From positions 1 to 8,986 of the forward strand of contig DATKFM010000155.1 of the NCBI GenBank assembly GCA_035544395.1: a stretch of 8,986 nt of DNA, written 5' to 3'. How positions within the stretch are numbered: the first letter of the stretch is position 1; every line of letters begins with the position of its first letter. This document shows positions 7,053 through 8,986 of the stretch, piece by piece. Source of the DNA: DATKFM01 sp035544395 (lineage in GTDB: Bacteria; Pseudomonadota; Alphaproteobacteria; Dongiales; Dongiaceae). The position numbers and the translations under genes are program-made. Below the pieces are notes generated by a model. It had not been told where the DNA came from, did no database searches, and saw only the letters and a program-made list of their open reading frames with translations.

Positions 7053-7182
7053 GCAATCAGCTTGCTGGCGCGCGGCGTCTGCAAGCGTGCCGGAACATAA
7101 GCGGAACTTCAATTTCATTTTAGAGGACGACCAAGGCGATTGCCTGCGCCCGAAGGGCTCGATCGTTCGCGCTGATTTCAGC

Positions 7183-7211
7183 CTGTCAAAGCGGCGTGGC
7201 GGCGCTAGATT
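7183..7211 (+). promoter_or_regulatory. Weak candidate promoter for the iron-containing alcohol dehydrogenase
   Basis: CTGTCA (7183-7188) and TAGATT (7206-7211) are separated by 17 bases, each with 4 of 6 consensus matches. Transcription would begin near 7218, about 47 bases before ATG 7265. The surrounding gap 7053-7264 contains no ORF I can support. A six-base-pair inverted repeat (7060-7065 with 7081-7086) lacks a T-run and is not called as a terminator. Confidence 0.3.
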
Positions 7212-7264
7212 GCAGATGCGCCATCTCCCGAGACCAAGCAAAAAACCTGGAACGAGGCCCCGTC

Positions 7265-8434
7265 ATGACCGCCCCTGCCATCCGCGGAAACTGGAACTAT
7301 CCCACCAAGGTGAAATTCGGCGCCGGCCGCATCGCCGAGCTGCCCGACGCCTGCAAGGAGCTGGGCATGAAGCGGCCGCTGATCGTCACCGATCCGGGTC
7401 TCGCCGCGCTGCCCATGATCAAGGACGCGGTCGCCGCCTGTGAGAAGGCCGGACTCGGCGTCGCGGTGTTCTCCGACATCAAGAGCAATCCCAACGGCAA
7501 GAATGTCGAAGACGGTCTCAAGGTGCTGCGCGCCGGCAAGCATGACGGCGTCGTCGCCTTCGGCGGCGGCAGCGCGCTCGACGCCGGCAAGGCCATCGCC
7601 CTGATGGCCGGGCAGAAACGGCCGATCTGGGATTTCGAGGATGTGGGTGACAACTGGCTGCGGGTCGATCCCGCAGGTGTCGCGCCGATCATCGCCGTGC
7701 CTACGACCTCCGGCACTGGGTCTGAAGTCGGCCGCGTCTCCGTCATCACCAAGGAAGATACGCATCAGAAAAAGCTGATCTTCCATCCGAAGGTGCAGCC
7801 CTCCATCGTCATCGACGATCCTGCGCTCACCATCGGCCTGCCGCCGAAGATCACCGCCGCGACGGGCATGGATGCACTGGCCCATTGCTTCGAGGCCTAC
7901 TGCGCCCCGGGCTATCACCCGATGGCCGACGGCATCGCGCTCGAGGGCATGCGGCTGATCAAGGAGTGGCTGCCGGTCGCGGTCAGGGACGGCAAGAACC
8001 TGGAGGCGCGCTCCCACATGATGGCGGCGGCAACCATGGGCGCCACCGCGTTCCAGAAGGGGCTGGGCGCGATCCACTCGCTCTCCCATCCCGTGGGCGC
8101 GGTCTATGACACCCATCACGGCCTGACCAATGCCGTGGTCATGCCCTATGTCATGCAGTTCAACCGCCAGGCGATCGAGGAGAAGATGACGCGGCTCGCC
8201 GCCTATCTCGGCCTGAAGAATCCCGGTTATCAGGCGGTGCTCGACTGGGTGCTGGCGCTGCGCAAGGAGATCGGCATCCCGCATACCCTCAAGGACATTG
8301 GCGTCGGCACCGACAAACTCGACTCGCTGTCGGAGGAGGCCTTCAACGACCCATCCACCGGCGGCAACCCCGTCCCCGCCGGCGTGCCCGAGATGAAGCA
8401 GATGTTCATCGCCAGCATCGAGGGGCGGCTGTAA
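7265..8434 (+). CDS. Iron-containing (group III) alcohol dehydrogenase
   Basis: A 389-residue enzyme, full length for the FucO/AdhB-type family, interconverting a primary alcohol and its aldehyde with NAD(P) and one metal ion. The N-terminal dinucleotide domain shows FGGGSALDAGKA (G100-S103) and PTTSGTGSE (146-154). The metal ligands are Asp203 and His207 (GMDALAHCFEAY), His271 (GAIHSLSHP) and His285 (YDTHHGL), spaced as in FucO (D196, H200, H263, H277). The start is ATG 7265, which has GGAACGAGG seven bases upstream and gives the usual family N-terminus (NWNYPTKVKFGAGRI). An in-frame GTG at 7196 would add 23 atypical residues. It lies after the TPR regulator, probably with its own promoter. 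Its natural substrate is unknown. Together with the ALDH it could oxidise an alcohol to an acid in two steps. Confidence 0.95.
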   Translation: MTAPAIRGNWNYPTKVKFGAGRIAELPDACKELGMKRPLIVTDPGLAALPMIKDAVAACEKAGLGVAVFSDIKSNPNGKNVEDGLKVLRAGKHDGVVAFGGGSALDAGKAIALMAGQKRPIWDFEDVGDNWLRVDPAGVAPIIAVPTTSGTGSEVGRVSVITKEDTHQKKLIFHPKVQPSIVIDDPALTIGLPPKITAATGMDALAHCFEAYCAPGYHPMADGIALEGMRLIKEWLPVAVRDGKNLEARSHMMAAATMGATAFQKGLGAIHSLSHPVGAVYDTHHGLTNAVVMPYVMQFNRQAIEEKMTRLAAYLGLKNPGYQAVLDWVLALRKEIGIPHTLKDIGVGTDKLDSLSEEAFNDPSTGGNPVPAGVPEMKQMFIASIEGRL

Positions 8435-8482
8435 GGCGCGCCGCGAACGGAAGGCCCGCGCGTCAATTCGGATCGAACAGGC

Positions 8483-8938
8483 TCACGGCGCGGCGACGGG
8501 CGGCTTCGGCGGCGCCAGGACGAGTCCGTAGCGGGTCATTACTGCCGCCATCTTCGCCGGGCTGGGCCCGCCGGGTGCGTTGGCGACTTCCGCGACATCG
8601 CGGAAATATTGCGCGCCGATGTCCGGGGTCAAGATGATGAGGGCCCGGGCCGGGCGGTCATGCGGATTGCTGAAGGCATGGACGGAGCCGCGCGGCGTGT
8701 ACATGCACTCGCCCGGCGCGAGGTCGCGCACCTCGTCATCGACCGTATAGCGCAGCCTGCCTTCGAGGACATAGACAATCTCCTCATTGTCCCGATGGCT
8801 GTGTGCCGGGGGCACCCGCGCGCCGGCCGCCACCGTCAGCTCAAACATGCCGACACCGGCGCCCGTCACGGTCCCGTCCATCAGATAGCGGATTTCGAGT
8901 TGCCCGATCTTCACGACCGGCTGTTCCTGCGGCTGCAT
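8483..8938 (-). CDS. Single-domain cupin protein
   Basis: A 151-residue small beta-barrel protein with both cupin motifs intact. Motif 1 is HSHRDNEEIVYVLEG, matching H-x-H-x4-E-x6-G. Motif 2 is GECMYTPRGSVHAFSN, matching G-x5-P-x-G-x2-H-x3-N. The three His and one Glu of these motifs form the expected metal site. The C-terminus is Ala/Pro-rich (APPKPPVAAP), with no signal peptide. The start is taken as ATG 8938 because GGAG lies seven bases upstream. The in-frame ATG at 8962 adds only MELARRRC, lacks a good ribosome-binding site, and overlaps a possible -10 (GATAAA, 8967-8962) whose -35 would fall off the window. It is convergent with the alcohol dehydrogenase across a 48-base gap without a recognisable terminator. 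Small cupins include dioxygenases, isomerases and sensors; the activity is not readable and its link to the other genes is unproven. Confidence 0.88.
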   Translation of the reverse strand: MQPQEQPVVKIGQLEIRYLMDGTVTGAGVGMFELTVAAGARVPPAHSHRDNEEIVYVLEGRLRYTVDDEVRDLAPGECMYTPRGSVHAFSNPHDRPARALIILTPDIGAQYFRDVAEVANAPGGPSPAKMAAVMTRYGLVLAPPKPPVAAP

Positions 8939-8945
8939 GCATCGT

Positions 8946-8949
8946 CTCC
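8946..8949 (-). promoter_or_regulatory. Shine-Dalgarno sequence deciding the cupin start
   Basis: On the minus strand GGAG (bases 8949-8946) lies seven bases before ATG 8938, ideal spacing. The longer in-frame start at 8962 has only a poor TTGGAT upstream. This supports the shorter protein. Confidence 0.5.
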
Positions 8950-8986
8950 GCGCCAATTCCATTTATCCAATTCTGCGTCTCGAAAC

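Noticed and set aside
7060..7086. Inverted repeat GCTTGC / GCAAGC after the regulator gene as a terminator
   Set aside because: Only six base pairs with a 15-base loop and no following T-run.
7087..7443. A 118-codon plus-strand ORF overlapping the alcohol dehydrogenase start
   Set aside because: Most of it is an Arg/His-rich out-of-frame reading of the ADH gene; no ribosome-binding site.
7205..8284. A 359-codon minus-strand frame opposite the alcohol dehydrogenase
   Set aside because: A shadow of a gene with all metal ligands conserved on the plus strand; its own translation has no family features.
8436..8461. GCGCG / CGCGC inverted repeat between the convergent ADH and cupin genes as a bidirectional terminator
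   Set aside because: Five base pairs of simple GC alternation, common in this base composition, with no T-run on either side.

Overview
The window is GC-rich bacterial DNA with strong G/C preference at third codon positions. Gene families and layout suggest an alphaproteobacterium of the Rhodospirillales/Hyphomicrobiales type; this is an inference from style, and no taxonomic marker gene is present. There are no rRNA or tRNA genes, insertion sequences, CRISPR arrays or phage genes.

Layout, left to right. (1) Bases 2-781: the C-terminal part of a glutamine synthetase-superfamily ligase of the gamma-glutamyl-amine type, cut by the left edge. Its stop codon shares one base with the start of (2) a short-chain dehydrogenase/reductase (781-1527). 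(3) Bases 1528-1950: a spacer with a good sigma70-like promoter and Shine-Dalgarno sequence in front of a small unrecognised 68-residue ORF (1619-1825), then a weaker candidate promoter for (4) an NAD(P)-dependent aldehyde dehydrogenase (1951-3339). (5) A 257-base intergenic region with a textbook CRP-type palindrome at 3450-3465. (6) A 1151-residue regulator-like protein (3597-7052): an N-terminal winged-helix plus BTAD region (SARP-like), followed by two tandem copies of a module made of a TolB/FlgO-like alpha/beta domain plus TPR repeats. The copies align without a gap at an exact 1320-base period. (7) An iron-containing alcohol dehydrogenase (7265-8434). (8) A small single-domain cupin on the opposite strand (8483-8938), convergent with the alcohol dehydrogenase.

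How the genes may work together (inference): a gamma-glutamyl-amine ligase, an alcohol dehydrogenase, an aldehyde dehydrogenase and an SDR would suit a gamma-glutamylation route for an amine or amino alcohol. The amine would be capped with glutamate, its alcohol oxidised to aldehyde and then acid, and the cap removed by an amidase. That amidase is not in the window and would be expected upstream of the ligase. The large TPR protein sits among these enzyme genes on the same strand and is a candidate local regulator. Its repeated modules resemble those usually attached to alphaproteobacterial class III adenylate cyclases, yet it has no cyclase domain and carries a CRP-like site upstream.
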